A stretch of DNA of 64,000 bases from Bifidobacterium sp. N4G05 (GTDB taxonomy: Bacteria > Actinomycetota > Actinomycetes > Actinomycetales > Bifidobacteriaceae), in NCBI RefSeq assembly GCF_002742445.1, contig NZ_NJNQ01000007.1, positions 1 to 64,000 of the forward strand, read 5' to 3'. The translations under genes and the position numbers were made by a program. The notes beneath the pieces are model-generated. The model had not been told where the DNA came from, made no database searches, and saw only the letters and a list, made by a program, of their open reading frames with translations. Positions 42,713-52,751 of the stretch are shown here, piece after piece; positions within the stretch are counted from its first letter, which is position 1, and the number at the start of each line of letters is the position of its first letter.

Positions 42713-42768
42713 TGTGGATATGTGGAAAACTCCGCCCATATCCACAGGCGAATAACGACTGTGGATAA
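42713..42768. promoter_or_regulatory. Cluster of DnaA-box-like sites
   Basis: TGTGGATAT at 42713-42721, ATATCCACA at 42738-42746 and TGTGGATAA at 42760-42768 (an exact DnaA box) lie within 56 bases, with TGTGGAAAA at 42721-42729 as a weaker fourth. There is no dnaA, dnaN or rpmH nearby. Confidence 0.5.
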
Positions 42769-42819
42769 CTCACAATTCGCATGCAACAGACCTGATCTTA
42801 CGAAAATCACCATATGCAA

Positions 42820-42851
42820 AAAGGTCCCTTCCATCACTGGAAGGGACCTTT
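42820..42851 (-). terminator. Terminator after pntB
   Basis: Perfect 13-bp stem AAAGGTCCCTTCC/GGAAGGGACCTTT with a 6-base loop, T-rich downstream on the minus strand, about 30 bases past the pntB stop. Confidence 0.88.
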
Positions 42852-42880
42852 CAGAACACATCAACGCAACGTTTCAGCTG

Positions 42881-44326
42881 TTAGTTGATGAGCTCCTTGA
42901 CTGCCGCGATAACGGCCTGCAGGCTTGCCTTGGCGTCGCCGAAAAGCATCTGCGTGTTGTCTTCGAAGTATAGTTCGTTCTGGATACCGGCATAACCGGT
43001 ACCGCGACCGCGCTTCATGACCACCACGTTCTGGGCCTTGTCGACGTCGAGGATCGGCATGCCGGAGACCGGGGTGCCCGGCTTGCGTGCGGCCGGGTTG
43101 GTCACGTCGTTGGCGCCGACTACAAGAGCCACGTTGGCCTGCGGGAACTGCGGGTTGATGTCGTCCAGGTCGACGAGCTCCTCGTACGGCACGTTGGCTT
43201 CGGCGAGCAGCACGTTCATGTGGCCAGGCATACGGCCTGCCACCGGGTGGATGGCGTAGGAGACTTCGACGCCATGGTCCTTAAGAAGCACACCAAGATC
43301 GGCGAGCTCGCGCTGGGCCTGGGCCTGGGCCAAGCCGAAGCCCGGTACAAAGATGACCTTCTCGGCATACACGAGCTGCACGGCCAAATCGTCTGCGGAA
43401 GTTTCCTTCATTGTGCCTTCCGGACCTTCACCGGCGCCAGCGGCGGCATTGGCACCACCGAAACCGCCTGCGAGCACGGACAGCAGCGGACGGTTCATGG
43501 CCTTGGACATGGCGATGGACAGGGTCACACCGGCTGCACCAACCAGTGCGCCGGCCACGATCAGAGCGATGTTGTTGATGGCCAAGCCAGACATGGCCAC
43601 TGCAGTGCCAGTGCAGGCGTTGAGTACGGAAATGACTACCGGCATATCGGCGCCGCCGATCGGGATGACGAACACGAGACCGTAGCACAGCGCGAACACG
43701 GTGGTGAGTACGGACCACAGCAGACGCTGGCCCGGCTGCACGCACAGCATGATAAAGGATGCGACGGTCAGTACGGCGAACAGAATGTTCCAGAAGCCCT
43801 TGCCCGGCAAGTTCAGCTTCTTCACCCACTTGATGCCCTGCAGCTTGCCGGCTGCGATCAGAGAGCCGGAGAACGTGACGGAACCGATCATGATGCCCAA
43901 ACCAGCGGTGATCAGCACCACGATGGACGGAGTGCCTTCGGAGGTCAGAATGTCGTTCAAAGCCACAAGCGCGGCGGCGCCGCCACCCACGGTGTTGAAT
44001 ACGGAAACGAGCTGCGGCATGTCGGTCATCTTGACCTTCTTGGCGGAAACCACACCGGCGATGGCACCGATGATGATGCCGGCGATCAGCAGCACAACGG
44101 CAACGCCATGCTGGAATCCGTTGGAGATCTCACCTGCGAACAGCACGATGAACGCCATGACCACGGCGAGAATCATGCCGACAGCGGAGACCATATTGCC
44201 CTTGCGGGCGGTCTTCGGAGAGTTCATCAAGTGCAGGCCGATAACGAACATCACGGCGGCCAGCAGATAGACGAACCATTCGATGACGCCGAGCGGCGTG
44301 CTCAGCATTTCAGCCATGGTACCCAT
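42881..44326 (-). CDS. pntB: NAD(P) transhydrogenase beta subunit
   Basis: 481-residue membrane subunit: about nine helices (domain II), then the soluble NADP-binding domain III with FVPGFGLAQAQAQRELADL, HPVAGRMPGHMNVLLAEA and GANDVTNPAA. With PntAA and PntAB it couples proton entry to hydride transfer from NADH to NADP+, giving NADPH. The ATG follows AGGAGG at the end of pntAB with no gap between stop and start. Confidence 0.95.
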   Translation of the reverse strand: MGTMAEMLSTPLGVIEWFVYLLAAVMFVIGLHLMNSPKTARKGNMVSAVGMILAVVMAFIVLFAGEISNGFQHGVAVVLLIAGIIIGAIAGVVSAKKVKMTDMPQLVSVFNTVGGGAAALVALNDILTSEGTPSIVVLITAGLGIMIGSVTFSGSLIAAGKLQGIKWVKKLNLPGKGFWNILFAVLTVASFIMLCVQPGQRLLWSVLTTVFALCYGLVFVIPIGGADMPVVISVLNACTGTAVAMSGLAINNIALIVAGALVGAAGVTLSIAMSKAMNRPLLSVLAGGFGGANAAAGAGEGPEGTMKETSADDLAVQLVYAEKVIFVPGFGLAQAQAQRELADLGVLLKDHGVEVSYAIHPVAGRMPGHMNVLLAEANVPYEELVDLDDINPQFPQANVALVVGANDVTNPAARKPGTPVSGMPILDVDKAQNVVVMKRGRGTGYAGIQNELYFEDNTQMLFGDAKASLQAVIAAVKELIN

Positions 44327-44632
44327 TTACTTGGCCTCCTCTTCCTTCTTCTTGCCCTTGTCGGACTTGAACATTTCCAGCATGCGGTCGGTGACAACGT
44401 AACCGCCGACCACGTTCATCGTGCCCAGCACTGCGGCCAGGAAGATGAACACCCAGGCGAGCGGGCTGGTGGCATGCGCGGCGACGATGACGACACCGGC
44501 GATGACGATGCCGTGGATCGAGTTCGCGCCCGACATCAACGGAGTGTGCAAGGTGGCCGGCACCTTGCCGATAACCTCAACGCCGATGAGCAGCGCGAGG
44601 ACGAACAGAGTGATCGCAACAACGATATCCAT
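44327..44632 (-). CDS. pntAB: NAD(P) transhydrogenase alpha subunit, membrane part
   Basis: 101-residue subunit with three transmembrane helices (IVVAITLFVLALLIGVEV; HGIVIAGVVIVAAH; WVFIFLAAVLGTMNVVGGYVV) and a Lys/Glu tail. It is the split C-terminal half of PntA, as found in three-gene pnt operons. It lies between pntAA and pntB with gaps of three and zero bases. Confidence 0.92.
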   Translation of the reverse strand: MDIVVAITLFVLALLIGVEVIGKVPATLHTPLMSGANSIHGIVIAGVVIVAAHATSPLAWVFIFLAAVLGTMNVVGGYVVTDRMLEMFKSDKGKKKEEEAK

Positions 44633-44635
44633 TGC

Positions 44636-45781
44636 TTACTCCCCTTCCTTCTTGGCTTCCTCGCCGCGGCCGGCCACGACCATGGCGTTGTCAAGCTCTT
44701 CGTTCAGATCGATGGCCAGCTTGCCGTCACGCACGAAATGCGCGAGCACGTCAGCCACATTGCGGCTCAGCAGGTTGGATGCGGTAGTGGAAACGCCGCT
44801 TGACAGGTACGGAGCGCCAATGATGGTCACACCGTTCTCGGTAACCTGAGTACCGACGGTGGAACCTTCGACGTTGCCGCCGAGGTCGCTTGCCGCGCAG
44901 TCGACGATCACAGCGCCACGGTGCAGTCCGGCCACGCCAGCCTTGGTCAGCAGAACCGGAGGCTTGCGGCCGGGAACCTTGGCGGTGGTGATGACGATGT
45001 CGAAACCGGCGGCCTTCTGGTCGACGGCAGCCTGTTGCTGGGCCTGTTCTTCGGCGCTCAGCGCGCGGGCATAGCCGCCCTCGCCCTGACCTTTGGAGAA
45101 GTCAAGACCCAAATCCAGGAACTTGGCGCCCAAGGATTCGACTTCACCCTTGGAAGCCGGGCGCACGTCGTATGCGGTGACAACCGCACCGAGACGCTTG
45201 GCGGTACCGATGGCCTGCAGGCCGGCGATGCCGGCGCCAAGAATGAGCACCTTGGCCGGGCGGATCGTGCCGGCGGCGGTGGTCATCATCGGCAGGAACG
45301 AACCATAAGCGTCGGCTGCCACAATGGCGGCCTTGTAGCCCATCACGGAGTTCTGGGAGGTCATCTCATCCATGGACTGAGCGGAGCTCAACTGACGTGG
45401 CAGCTTTTCCATGGCAACACCGACCAAGCCGGCCTGCTCAATCGTAGCGACATAATCGGCATCGGTGAACGAGCCAAGCATACCGATAATCCAAGTGCCC
45501 TGCTTGACACGAGCGAGCAGCGCATCGCTCGGACGATCGACAAAACCAAGCGCGTCAGCACGCGCAATCACTTCATCAGCGGAGACGACCTGCGCCCCGG
45601 CCTTAATATAATCCTCATCAACATAATGCGACGCGACTCCCGCACCGGATTCAATCAGGCAGTTAACACCCGATTTACGCAACCTCGTTACGATGTCCGG
45701 TGTCAGAGCAACGCGAGACTCATGTTCGGAAGTCTCATTGAGAACCCCGAAGACCACGGTGGCTTCAGCTTTGTCAGCCAT
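44636..45781 (-). CDS. pntAA: NAD(P) transhydrogenase alpha subunit, NAD-binding part
   Basis: 381-residue soluble domain I. It has an alanine dehydrogenase-like N-terminus (NETSEHESRVALTPDIV), the transhydrogenase loop RQLSSAQSMDEMTSQN and the NAD site LGAGIAGLQAIGTAKRLGA. AAAGGG precedes the ATG. First gene of the pnt operon, divergent from a fatty acyl-CoA ligase gene across a leader with overlapping inverted repeats. Confidence 0.94.
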   Translation of the reverse strand: MADKAEATVVFGVLNETSEHESRVALTPDIVTRLRKSGVNCLIESGAGVASHYVDEDYIKAGAQVVSADEVIARADALGFVDRPSDALLARVKQGTWIIGMLGSFTDADYVATIEQAGLVGVAMEKLPRQLSSAQSMDEMTSQNSVMGYKAAIVAADAYGSFLPMMTTAAGTIRPAKVLILGAGIAGLQAIGTAKRLGAVVTAYDVRPASKGEVESLGAKFLDLGLDFSKGQGEGGYARALSAEEQAQQQAAVDQKAAGFDIVITTAKVPGRKPPVLLTKAGVAGLHRGAVIVDCAASDLGGNVEGSTVGTQVTENGVTIIGAPYLSSGVSTTASNLLSRNVADVLAHFVRDGKLAIDLNEELDNAMVVAGRGEEAKKEGE

Positions 45782-45855
45782 AGGTGCCCTTTCTTCCTCG
45801 TTAAAGAAATCAAAATGAACAGATACAGCGCACCAGTGTAACGTAGGTCACACCT

Positions 45856-45915
45856 TTGCATGAAGAAAAGTTCACCTATCGAATGGCGTTGCATGACGAT
45901 TTCTTCATGCAACGC
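45856..45915. promoter_or_regulatory. Overlapping inverted repeats between pntAA and the acyl-CoA ligase
   Basis: TTGCATGAAGAAA (45856-45868) is the exact complement of TTTCTTCATGCAA (45900-45912). The latter also belongs to a second repeat: GCGTTGCATGA (45886-45896) with TCATGCAACGC (45905-45915). Two mutually exclusive pairings share one arm in the divergent promoter region. Confidence 0.6.
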
Positions 45916-46018
45916 TCCATCAGGCGTGCGCTTTCCCTACGCTACCGTAAGGTGACGTGTCGCGTTCAAGGGTCTATCATTCCTACAGATATTGGATTTA
46001 GATGTGTAGGAGAGTCAC

Positions 46019-48055
46019 GTGTCCGTCATCACCTCTTTGAACAAGCGAGCTGCAAATCTCGCGCAGAAGGCACTGCGTCTGGGCGGTGACTTCGTTCACC
46101 CCGTCAGCGACGATTCCGGTAACAATCCGGACTACAACGATCCGAACAACATCATCTCCCCCGACGGTCATATCGATCTTCCGCACACCGTCGAGTGGGG
46201 CGAAGGATTCCCATCCACCACGTTCCTTGACCCGGAAACCGGTTTACTGACCACCAAAACCGAGGGACAGCCGCCGCTGGACGAGGGCACCACAATTTAC
46301 GACATCTACGCCAATCGTGCCGAACGTATGGGTGACGAACCGCTCTACACCTATAAATCGGATAGCGAATGGGTAACCAAAACCGGCAATGAGGTGCTTG
46401 CCGATATTCGCCAGATCGCCAAGGGCCTGATGCATTACGGCCTGAAGAAGGGCGATGGCGTGGCGTTCATGTGCCGCACCTCTTACGAGTGGGATGTGTT
46501 CGACGCGGCCGTTATGGCGTGCGGCGGCGTGCTTGCCACGATCTATGACACGGATTCTGCGGAACAGATTCGCAACATCGTCAATAATTCCGATTCGCGT
46601 CTGCTGGTGGTCGAAACCACCGATATGCGCACCAAGGCCGACGGCGCCGAAAAGGAATGCCCGACGCTGGAACATATCATTTGCTTCGAAAACGGCGGTC
46701 TTGACGAAATCATGGCCTATGGTTCGGGCGTGAGCGACGAAGAGCTCGACGCACGCATTGATTCCATCAAGAAAACCGACCCGTGCTCCATCGTATACAC
46801 GTCCGGTTCCACCGCCGCACCGAAGGGCGTGGAGATGACTCATGAGCATTACTGCACCACCGCGTTGAATCTTCCGGCATACATGCCGCAGCTGCTGCAC
46901 GAGAAGAAGAACAGCGTGCTGTTGTTCCTTCCTCAGGCTCACTCCTTCGCGCGCGCCATCAACTACATCTGCGTGGCCAGCGAGCTGCATATTTACATCG
47001 CGCAAGGCATCAAGACGCTGATCGCCGATCTGCAGGTCGCCAAACCGTCCGTTATGATCGTTGTTCCGCGTGTGCTCGAGAAGGTATACAACGCGGCTTC
47101 GCAAAAGGCCGGACATGGCGCCAAGGGCATGGCTTTCGCCGCGGCGGTTGTGGCAGCTCAGAATTATATGAAGGAAATCAGCGCAAAGGGCAAGGCTAGC
47201 GCTCTGGCCAAGGCTCGCCGTATGGCGTTCGATCCGATGGTCTACGCTTCGCTGCGTGAGGTACTCGGCGGACGTGCCCAGTGGATTGTGGCGGGCGGCG
47301 CTCCTCTCGATCCGGAACTGATGGCGTTCTTCCGTGGCGCCGGCGTGCCCGTGTATGAGGGCTATGGTTTGACCGAAACCACCGCTCCGTGCGCGTTCAA
47401 CCCGCTTGGTGTGCCATATCATCAAGGTTCCGTTGGTGTCGCCTTCCCCGGTTTCGAGCTTCGTATTGCCGAGGACGAGGAGATTCAGGTCAAGGGTACG
47501 GCGGTGTTCCCGAAGTATCACAAGAACGAAGAGGCTACTGAAGATTCGTTCACCGAGGATGGCTGGTATCGTACCGGCGATTTGGGACGTATCGATGATG
47601 ATGGCTTCCTGTACATTATCGGACGTAAGAAGGATCTGATCATCACCGCGGGCGGCAAGAACGTTTCTCCCGGCCCGATTGAAGAGGTTATCAAACGCTG
47701 CGAATTCGTTTCCCAGGCGCTGGTGCTCGGCGACAAGCGACCGTTCATTTCCGCTCTGGTCACGCTTGATGAGGAATCCTTGCGTCCATGGTTGGAAAGC
47801 AAGGGACTTGACCGCGATATGCCAATGGAGGATGCCGCCAATAATGCAGCGGTCCGCGCCGAAGTGCAGAAGTGGGTCGATCAGGCCAACGAAGGCGTTT
47901 CCCGTGCGGAATCCGTACGCAAGTTCATCATTCTGCCGGAGGAGTTCACCCAGGAGAATGGTTTAATGACCTCCTCCATGAAGGTGATTCGTCCGAAGGT
48001 CATTCAGCGTTATGCCACTTTGCTGAACACACAGATGTACACCAAGAAGAAGTAA
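46019..48055 (+). CDS. Long-chain fatty acid-CoA ligase
   Basis: 678-residue adenylate-forming enzyme that activates fatty acids to acyl-CoA at the membrane. Motifs: IVYTSGSTAAPKGVEMTH (P-loop, near 260), YEGYGLTETTAP (near 445), GWYRTGDLG and the hinge GRKKDLIITAGGKNVSP. The start is GTG, after AGGAGAG. The N-terminal 75 residues precede the usual domain and look disordered. Single gene, ended by a shared terminator. Confidence 0.92.
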   Translation: MSVITSLNKRAANLAQKALRLGGDFVHPVSDDSGNNPDYNDPNNIISPDGHIDLPHTVEWGEGFPSTTFLDPETGLLTTKTEGQPPLDEGTTIYDIYANRAERMGDEPLYTYKSDSEWVTKTGNEVLADIRQIAKGLMHYGLKKGDGVAFMCRTSYEWDVFDAAVMACGGVLATIYDTDSAEQIRNIVNNSDSRLLVVETTDMRTKADGAEKECPTLEHIICFENGGLDEIMAYGSGVSDEELDARIDSIKKTDPCSIVYTSGSTAAPKGVEMTHEHYCTTALNLPAYMPQLLHEKKNSVLLFLPQAHSFARAINYICVASELHIYIAQGIKTLIADLQVAKPSVMIVVPRVLEKVYNAASQKAGHGAKGMAFAAAVVAAQNYMKEISAKGKASALAKARRMAFDPMVYASLREVLGGRAQWIVAGGAPLDPELMAFFRGAGVPVYEGYGLTETTAPCAFNPLGVPYHQGSVGVAFPGFELRIAEDEEIQVKGTAVFPKYHKNEEATEDSFTEDGWYRTGDLGRIDDDGFLYIIGRKKDLIITAGGKNVSPGPIEEVIKRCEFVSQALVLGDKRPFISALVTLDEESLRPWLESKGLDRDMPMEDAANNAAVRAEVQKWVDQANEGVSRAESVRKFIILPEEFTQENGLMTSSMKVIRPKVIQRYATLLNTQMYTKKK

Positions 48056-48066
48056 CCTTCGAACAG

Positions 48067-48114
48067 CAATGAAATGAGGTCTGACTCCCACAGGAGTCAG
48101 ACCTCATTTCATTG
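48067..48114. terminator. Bidirectional terminator, 22-bp perfect stem
   Basis: 48067-48088 and 48093-48114 are exact complements with a 4-base loop, between the convergent acyl-CoA ligase and era genes. Confidence 0.92.
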
Positions 48115-48148
48115 TAATAAACCCGCTGCGAAGCGGATCCTAAGCAGA

Positions 48149-49147
48149 TCAGAAGCCTAGCTTCTCGAGCTGTTTAGGATCCGACTGCCATCCCTTGGCA
48201 ACCTTGACATGCAAATCGAGTTTCGCTTTCTGACCGACGATGCGGTTGACCGGCGTGCGCAGCTTCTTTTTGACGCGCACAAGATGTTCCGCTCCCCTGC
48301 CGATGATGATCGGCTTTTGGGAATCTCGCTCCACATAAATCGATACAATCACTTGAGCTTTGCCATCGTATGATTCTCCGCTATCGTTGTCTTCTGGATA
48401 TTCAATGGAGTCCACGACCACGGCCAGCGAGTGCGGCAGCTCATCATCCAACTCTTCCAGGAAGGCACCGCGTACCAGTTCCGCAATGGTTTCTTCCGGA
48501 CGTTCTTCGGTGATCTGTTCGGCCGGATACATTTGCGGACCTTCAGGCATGTTTTCGATAAGCACGTTCTTGACCTCGGCAAGATTGTCGTGCTTGAGTG
48601 CGCTGACTGGCACGATATCGGTGAAATCGGCGAACTCGTTGATTTCGATAAGCTTGCTGATCAGTCCTTCACGGCTCAATTCGTCGATTTTAGTGACGAT
48701 GGCAATCAGCGGCACTTTCCATTTGAACGTGCCGTCATCGCGCTTCACTGCGAAATCGGAACGCAGACGACTCAAAATGCGCTTGTCGCCTGGACCGATC
48801 TCCTGATCACCGGGCAGCAGGAAAGCAATGGCGTCCACGTCGGCAAGAGACTCATCCACAACATCATTCAGGCGCTGCCCCAACAATGTGCGCGGGCGAT
48901 GGATACCGGGCGTGTCAACCAAAACGATCTGCGCATTATCTGTGGTAAGTATGCCACGAATGGCCTTACGTGTGGTTTCCGGTCGAGATGATGCGATGGC
49001 GATCTGCGTGCCGATCAACGCGTTGATCAACGTCGACTTGCCTACGTTCGGACGTCCTACCACGGCAACGAAACCGGAACGATATGGAACGGGCGTGGTG
49101 GAATCGGAATGGTTGGAGGGCGTCTCAGTCATTGCTGCGTCAGTCAT
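48149..49147 (-). CDS. era: GTPase Era
   Basis: 332-residue ribosome-assembly GTPase that binds the 3' end of 16S rRNA. G1 GRPNVGKST, G3 DTPGIHRP, G4 TKID, and the KH domain near the end with KPIIIGRGAEHLVRVKKKLR. An ATG at 49147 is used; it overlaps the stop of the CNNM gene by eight bases. The longer frame to 49261 is out-of-frame sequence of that gene. Last gene of the rsmE-hinT-phoH-ybeY-CNNM-era operon. Confidence 0.93.
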   Translation of the reverse strand: MTDAAMTETPSNHSDSTTPVPYRSGFVAVVGRPNVGKSTLINALIGTQIAIASSRPETTRKAIRGILTTDNAQIVLVDTPGIHRPRTLLGQRLNDVVDESLADVDAIAFLLPGDQEIGPGDKRILSRLRSDFAVKRDDGTFKWKVPLIAIVTKIDELSREGLISKLIEINEFADFTDIVPVSALKHDNLAEVKNVLIENMPEGPQMYPAEQITEERPEETIAELVRGAFLEELDDELPHSLAVVVDSIEYPEDNDSGESYDGKAQVIVSIYVERDSQKPIIIGRGAEHLVRVKKKLRTPVNRIVGQKAKLDLHVKVAKGWQSDPKQLEKLGF

Positions 49148-50564
49148 GCTCGTCTTTGGAATCCTTATCGTTGTCGGATGCCTCTTCGGTATCATCCGCA
49201 TGTTCTTCGTTACGTGTTTCAGTTTCGTCCACGCCCTCGACGTGGACCGGTTCCACCACAATGGTCGACACCTTCTTGCGTCGTCCCGCGGAATCGACTG
49301 CGGTCATACGCAATCCTCGGGTGACTGCGGAAGAACCGACGATCGGCACGCGTCCCAACAATTTGGTCAACAATCCGTAAACGGTGTCGACGTCATCCTC
49401 GTCAATGTCGATTTCGAAAATCTCTTCCAGATCGGCGATCGGCGTGCGGGCTGGCATGCTCCATTTTTTGTCGCCGATTTGTTCTGGATCGGCATGTTGC
49501 GTGCGATCATGTTCGTCTTCCAGCTCGCCCACGATTTGTTCTATGGCGTCTTCAATGGTGACCATGCCTGCGATGCCGCCGTATTCGTCCACGACGATGG
49601 CGACATGTTGGCGTGTGCGTTGCATTTGATGGAACAGGTCGTCAACCGGTTTGGATTCGGGTACCAGCATCGGATCACGGACTATCGATTCGACTTCGCG
49701 CGTCATCGCCGCATGGTTGAAAGCCGTCGCGCGCACGGCGTCCTTCAGATAGGCCACGCCGACCAGATCGTCCACATCGTCGCCAATGACCGGCACACGC
49801 GAGAATCCGGAACGGGAGCAAAGCTTCAACATGTTTTCCAACGTCTCGCCTCGCTCGATGCAGATCATGTCGGTGCGCGGCACCATGATCTCACGGGTCA
49901 GTGTTTCGGAAAGCGTGAGTACATTTCGTAGCATTTCGGAAACTTCGGGGTCGAAATCGTTGGCCTCAACCAAACGGTCGATGGTCGCGCGCCCCTGCTC
50001 GATCTGGATCTTCTCGAGTTCCTCGTCGTCGGAAAGATCGTTGCCACGACGCTTCGTGCCCTTTTGTCCGCCGATTTTCGCGAATGGGGTCAACAGCACC
50101 GCAATGGAGACGGTATCCGCATGCTGCAGCATGATGTCGACGGGCTTGGATGCTCCAGCACTACGCGGACGCACCAGCAGCGAAATCACCGCCACGACGA
50201 TGGCAAAAACAAATCCGGCAAGCAATTCGGCCCATAGTGGAGCGTCCAGCATGCCTGCGATCACAGTTACAAGCACACCGTCAAGCACATTGCAGCAAAT
50301 ACGGAAGAACGCGCACGATCCTGCGGTGGCATACCGGTCGGCCACCAGCCGCTGGACCTTATGGATACGCTTGATCTTCTTGTCGCGAATGAACTGCGAA
50401 AGTTCCGCATCCGTCTGAACTTCAAGAATCAGGTTGTTCAGGCTCGCCCGGGTCACACGTCCCACAGCGCCTTCGGTGGCAGCCATCGAAAGAGACAGCC
50501 AGACCAGCAGCAACGCTACCACGGCAAGTACCGCGACCACCGCAATCATTGTCTCCTGCACCAT
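49140..50564 (-). CDS. CNNM/CorC-type membrane protein with CBS domains
   Basis: 474 residues of the HlyC/CorC (UPF0053) family. The N-terminal membrane domain covers about the first 190 residues. A CBS pair follows at about 215-335 ([45 protein letters not shown]), then the CorC_HlyC domain and an acidic tail. Members are implicated in Mg2+ efflux. In Gram-positive genomes it commonly sits, as here, between ybeY and era. Confidence 0.9.
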   Translation of the reverse strand: MVQETMIAVVAVLAVVALLLVWLSLSMAATEGAVGRVTRASLNNLILEVQTDAELSQFIRDKKIKRIHKVQRLVADRYATAGSCAFFRICCNVLDGVLVTVIAGMLDAPLWAELLAGFVFAIVVAVISLLVRPRSAGASKPVDIMLQHADTVSIAVLLTPFAKIGGQKGTKRRGNDLSDDEELEKIQIEQGRATIDRLVEANDFDPEVSEMLRNVLTLSETLTREIMVPRTDMICIERGETLENMLKLCSRSGFSRVPVIGDDVDDLVGVAYLKDAVRATAFNHAAMTREVESIVRDPMLVPESKPVDDLFHQMQRTRQHVAIVVDEYGGIAGMVTIEDAIEQIVGELEDEHDRTQHADPEQIGDKKWSMPARTPIADLEEIFEIDIDEDDVDTVYGLLTKLLGRVPIVGSSAVTRGLRMTAVDSAGRRKKVSTIVVEPVHVEGVDETETRNEEHADDTEEASDNDKDSKDEHD

Positions 50565-50612
50565 AATTCAGCCCCCATCATGCCGGACGATATGTTGCCG
50601 GCAACGTAATCA

Positions 50613-51158
50613 CTATTTGGCGATCTGTCGCCCGGTACCATGCTCCCGATCCCATTCGGCAAGCGCATCCGGCGCTCCTGACGGAAGAATCGCCTGCGCT
50701 CCCGATCCTTGGCGGAGAGCAAAGAAAGTGAGCAGCAGTTGACGCTGCAGACCGAACATCTGGCGCTCCTGTTCCGGTGTCGCATGATCGTATCCAAGCA
50801 GGTGGAGAATGCCGTGGATTGTCAGAAGCATCATTTCCTCCATGGTGCTGTGTCCGGCCGCAAGCGCCTGCTGGGCGGCCACCCATGGGCAGATCACGAT
50901 GTCCCCAAGCACGCCTTCCATCACGGTTCTGCCGTCTCCTGGGCGTAACTCGTCCATGGGGAAGCTCATTACGTCAGTCGGTCCTTCAAGATTCATCCAA
51001 CGCATGTGCAATTGGGCGATCGGATCGGGGTCGACAAACATGATGGTCAGGTCGGATTGCGTGCTGACGCGCATCTGGTCCATCACCCATATGCCGAGAT
51101 CGGAGAACACCTTGCCGTCGATCTGCCAGACGGTTTCGTTGGTTACCTCGACGCTCAT
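50613..51158 (-). CDS. ybeY: Endoribonuclease YbeY
   Basis: 181-residue metal-dependent RNase for 16S rRNA 3' maturation and ribosome quality control. The metal site [11 protein letters not shown] (H-x3-H-x5-H) is at about 115-125, preceded by [10 protein letters not shown]. The C-terminal extension after about 140 is longer than in E. coli. Its ATG overlaps the phoH stop by four bases. Confidence 0.94.
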   Translation of the reverse strand: MSVEVTNETVWQIDGKVFSDLGIWVMDQMRVSTQSDLTIMFVDPDPIAQLHMRWMNLEGPTDVMSFPMDELRPGDGRTVMEGVLGDIVICPWVAAQQALAAGHSTMEEMMLLTIHGILHLLGYDHATPEQERQMFGLQRQLLLTFFALRQGSGAQAILPSGAPDALAEWDREHGTGRQIAK

Positions 51159-52294
51159 TCAGCGTTCCTTTCGATTTGCTCGTCCGTTTTCCTGGATGTG
51201 ATTCTGCTTGCGACGCGCCGGCTATGGTCGCCGGCGATGGCCGCGTGTCGATCATAGGCCGCGACGATTTTGCCGACCAGCGCGTGTCGCACCACGTCTT
51301 CCGGCTTGAGGTGGGCGAATGCTATGTCGTCGATGCCGTCAAGGATGCGTTCGATGGTGGCAAGGCCGGATTTCGGCACTGTCAGATCGACCTGCGTCAC
51401 GTCACCCGTGATGATCATTTTCGTGTTGAAACCCAGTCGCGTCAGGAACATCTTCATCTGCTGTTCGGTGGTATTCTGCGCTTCGTCGAGAATCACGAAC
51501 GCGTCGTTGAGCGTGCGTCCACGCATGTACGCGAGCGGCGCGACTTCAATGGTGCCGTCGTCCATGTAACGTTTGAGCTGGTCCGCTCCGAGCATGTCGG
51601 AAAGCGCATCGTACAGCGGGCGAAGATACGGATCGACTTTTTCGTTCAGTGTGCCCGGCAGGAAACCGAGGTTCTCTCCGGCCTCCACTGCAGGTCTGGT
51701 CAGAATGATGCGGCGCACCTGCCGATCTTGGAAGGCGCGAACCGCCTTGGCTACTGCAAGATACGTCTTGCCTGTACCGGCGGGACCGATGGCAAACGTG
51801 ATGGTATGTGACTCGATGGCATTGACATAGGCGACCTGACCAGCGGTTTTCGCGCGGACCGGCTTGCCAAGCGCAAAGGTGATCACTCCCGGCACATGCG
51901 GCTTGCGGCGGTCTGCGGCATGCTCACGTTGTGCGGCACGCCCCTGCTGCCTATCAGCCAAACGTAGTCCCTCCACTACACGCCCATGCCCCGGGCGCGC
52001 GGCGCGAACGGGGTTTTTCAACACATTCTGGTCGAGCATGCGTCGCACCGTGTCGGCATCCATCGGAGCCGTATATGCGGCTTGAATGATGTTTTCAATC
52101 ACATGTTCGGCCTGCGCGGCTTGGGATTCGGATTTGTTGGAATGTGACATGATCGCGATACGGTTGCCTCTGACGATGATGGTCAGGTCAGGGAACGCTC
52201 GTTCCACTTCCCGGAGAACCTCGTCGACCGGCCCAAGCACGGTTACCGGATCAAGCTGTTGGGGAATCGCGATGGTACGTGTAGTGGTGGCCAC
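51155..52294 (-). CDS. phoH: PhoH family ATPase/RNA helicase-like protein
   Basis: 379-residue PhoH-type P-loop ATPase. Walker [14 protein letters not shown] is at about 170, Walker B VILDEAQN, and sensor [12 protein letters not shown] follows. The N-terminal part has a KH-like stretch. GTG start after AGAGG. Coupled to ybeY, the standard arrangement in this operon type. Confidence 0.92.
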   Translation of the reverse strand: MATTTRTIAIPQQLDPVTVLGPVDEVLREVERAFPDLTIIVRGNRIAIMSHSNKSESQAAQAEHVIENIIQAAYTAPMDADTVRRMLDQNVLKNPVRAARPGHGRVVEGLRLADRQQGRAAQREHAADRRKPHVPGVITFALGKPVRAKTAGQVAYVNAIESHTITFAIGPAGTGKTYLAVAKAVRAFQDRQVRRIILTRPAVEAGENLGFLPGTLNEKVDPYLRPLYDALSDMLGADQLKRYMDDGTIEVAPLAYMRGRTLNDAFVILDEAQNTTEQQMKMFLTRLGFNTKMIITGDVTQVDLTVPKSGLATIERILDGIDDIAFAHLKPEDVVRHALVGKIVAAYDRHAAIAGDHSRRVASRITSRKTDEQIERNAE

Positions 52295-52332
52295 AAAACC
52301 TCTTCTAACGTTGATATATGGGGAAAAGAAAG

Positions 52333-52668
52333 TTACTCGTCGAGTTTTTCACCGGTCAGCACATGAGCATGCACATGGAATACGGTTTGCCCCGCATCAA
52401 TCCCGGTGTTGAAGATCAGCCGGAAGGCGCCATGGAATTCCTTATCGGCGATGTTCTGCGCAACTTGAGCCATGTGGGCAAGCTGCTGCGGATCGGCCGC
52501 CGCAAGCTCGGCCACGTTCGCATAATGCTCGCGAGGCACCACAAGCACGTGGACTTTGGCCTTCGGATTGATGTCCTTGAACGCGTAGGTGGTATCGTCC
52601 TCATACACCTTTTCGCTTGGAATCTCTCCTGTGATGATCTTGCAGAACAGGCAATCCTTGTCGCTCAT
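52333..52668 (-). CDS. hinT: HIT family nucleotide hydrolase (HinT-like)
   Basis: 111-residue protein with the histidine triad HVHAHV near the C-terminus and the N-terminal [13 protein letters not shown]. It hydrolyses adenosine phosphoramidates. Start ATG after AAGGAG. Between rsmE and phoH in the operon. Confidence 0.9.
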   Translation of the reverse strand: MSDKDCLFCKIITGEIPSEKVYEDDTTYAFKDINPKAKVHVLVVPREHYANVAELAAADPQQLAHMAQVAQNIADKEFHGAFRLIFNTGIDAGQTVFHVHAHVLTGEKLDE

Positions 52669-52751
52669 AATGCTCCTTAATGCTGGGAAACCTCCATGAC
52701 CATGCTATTGCGCAACCGGGATAATCCACGGCAAATCACCGACGTGTGGCA

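Noticed and set aside
42713..42768. Replication origin at the DnaA-box cluster
   Set aside because: No dnaA, dnaN, rpmH or AT-rich unwinding region; the flanking genes are pntB and an unknown protein.
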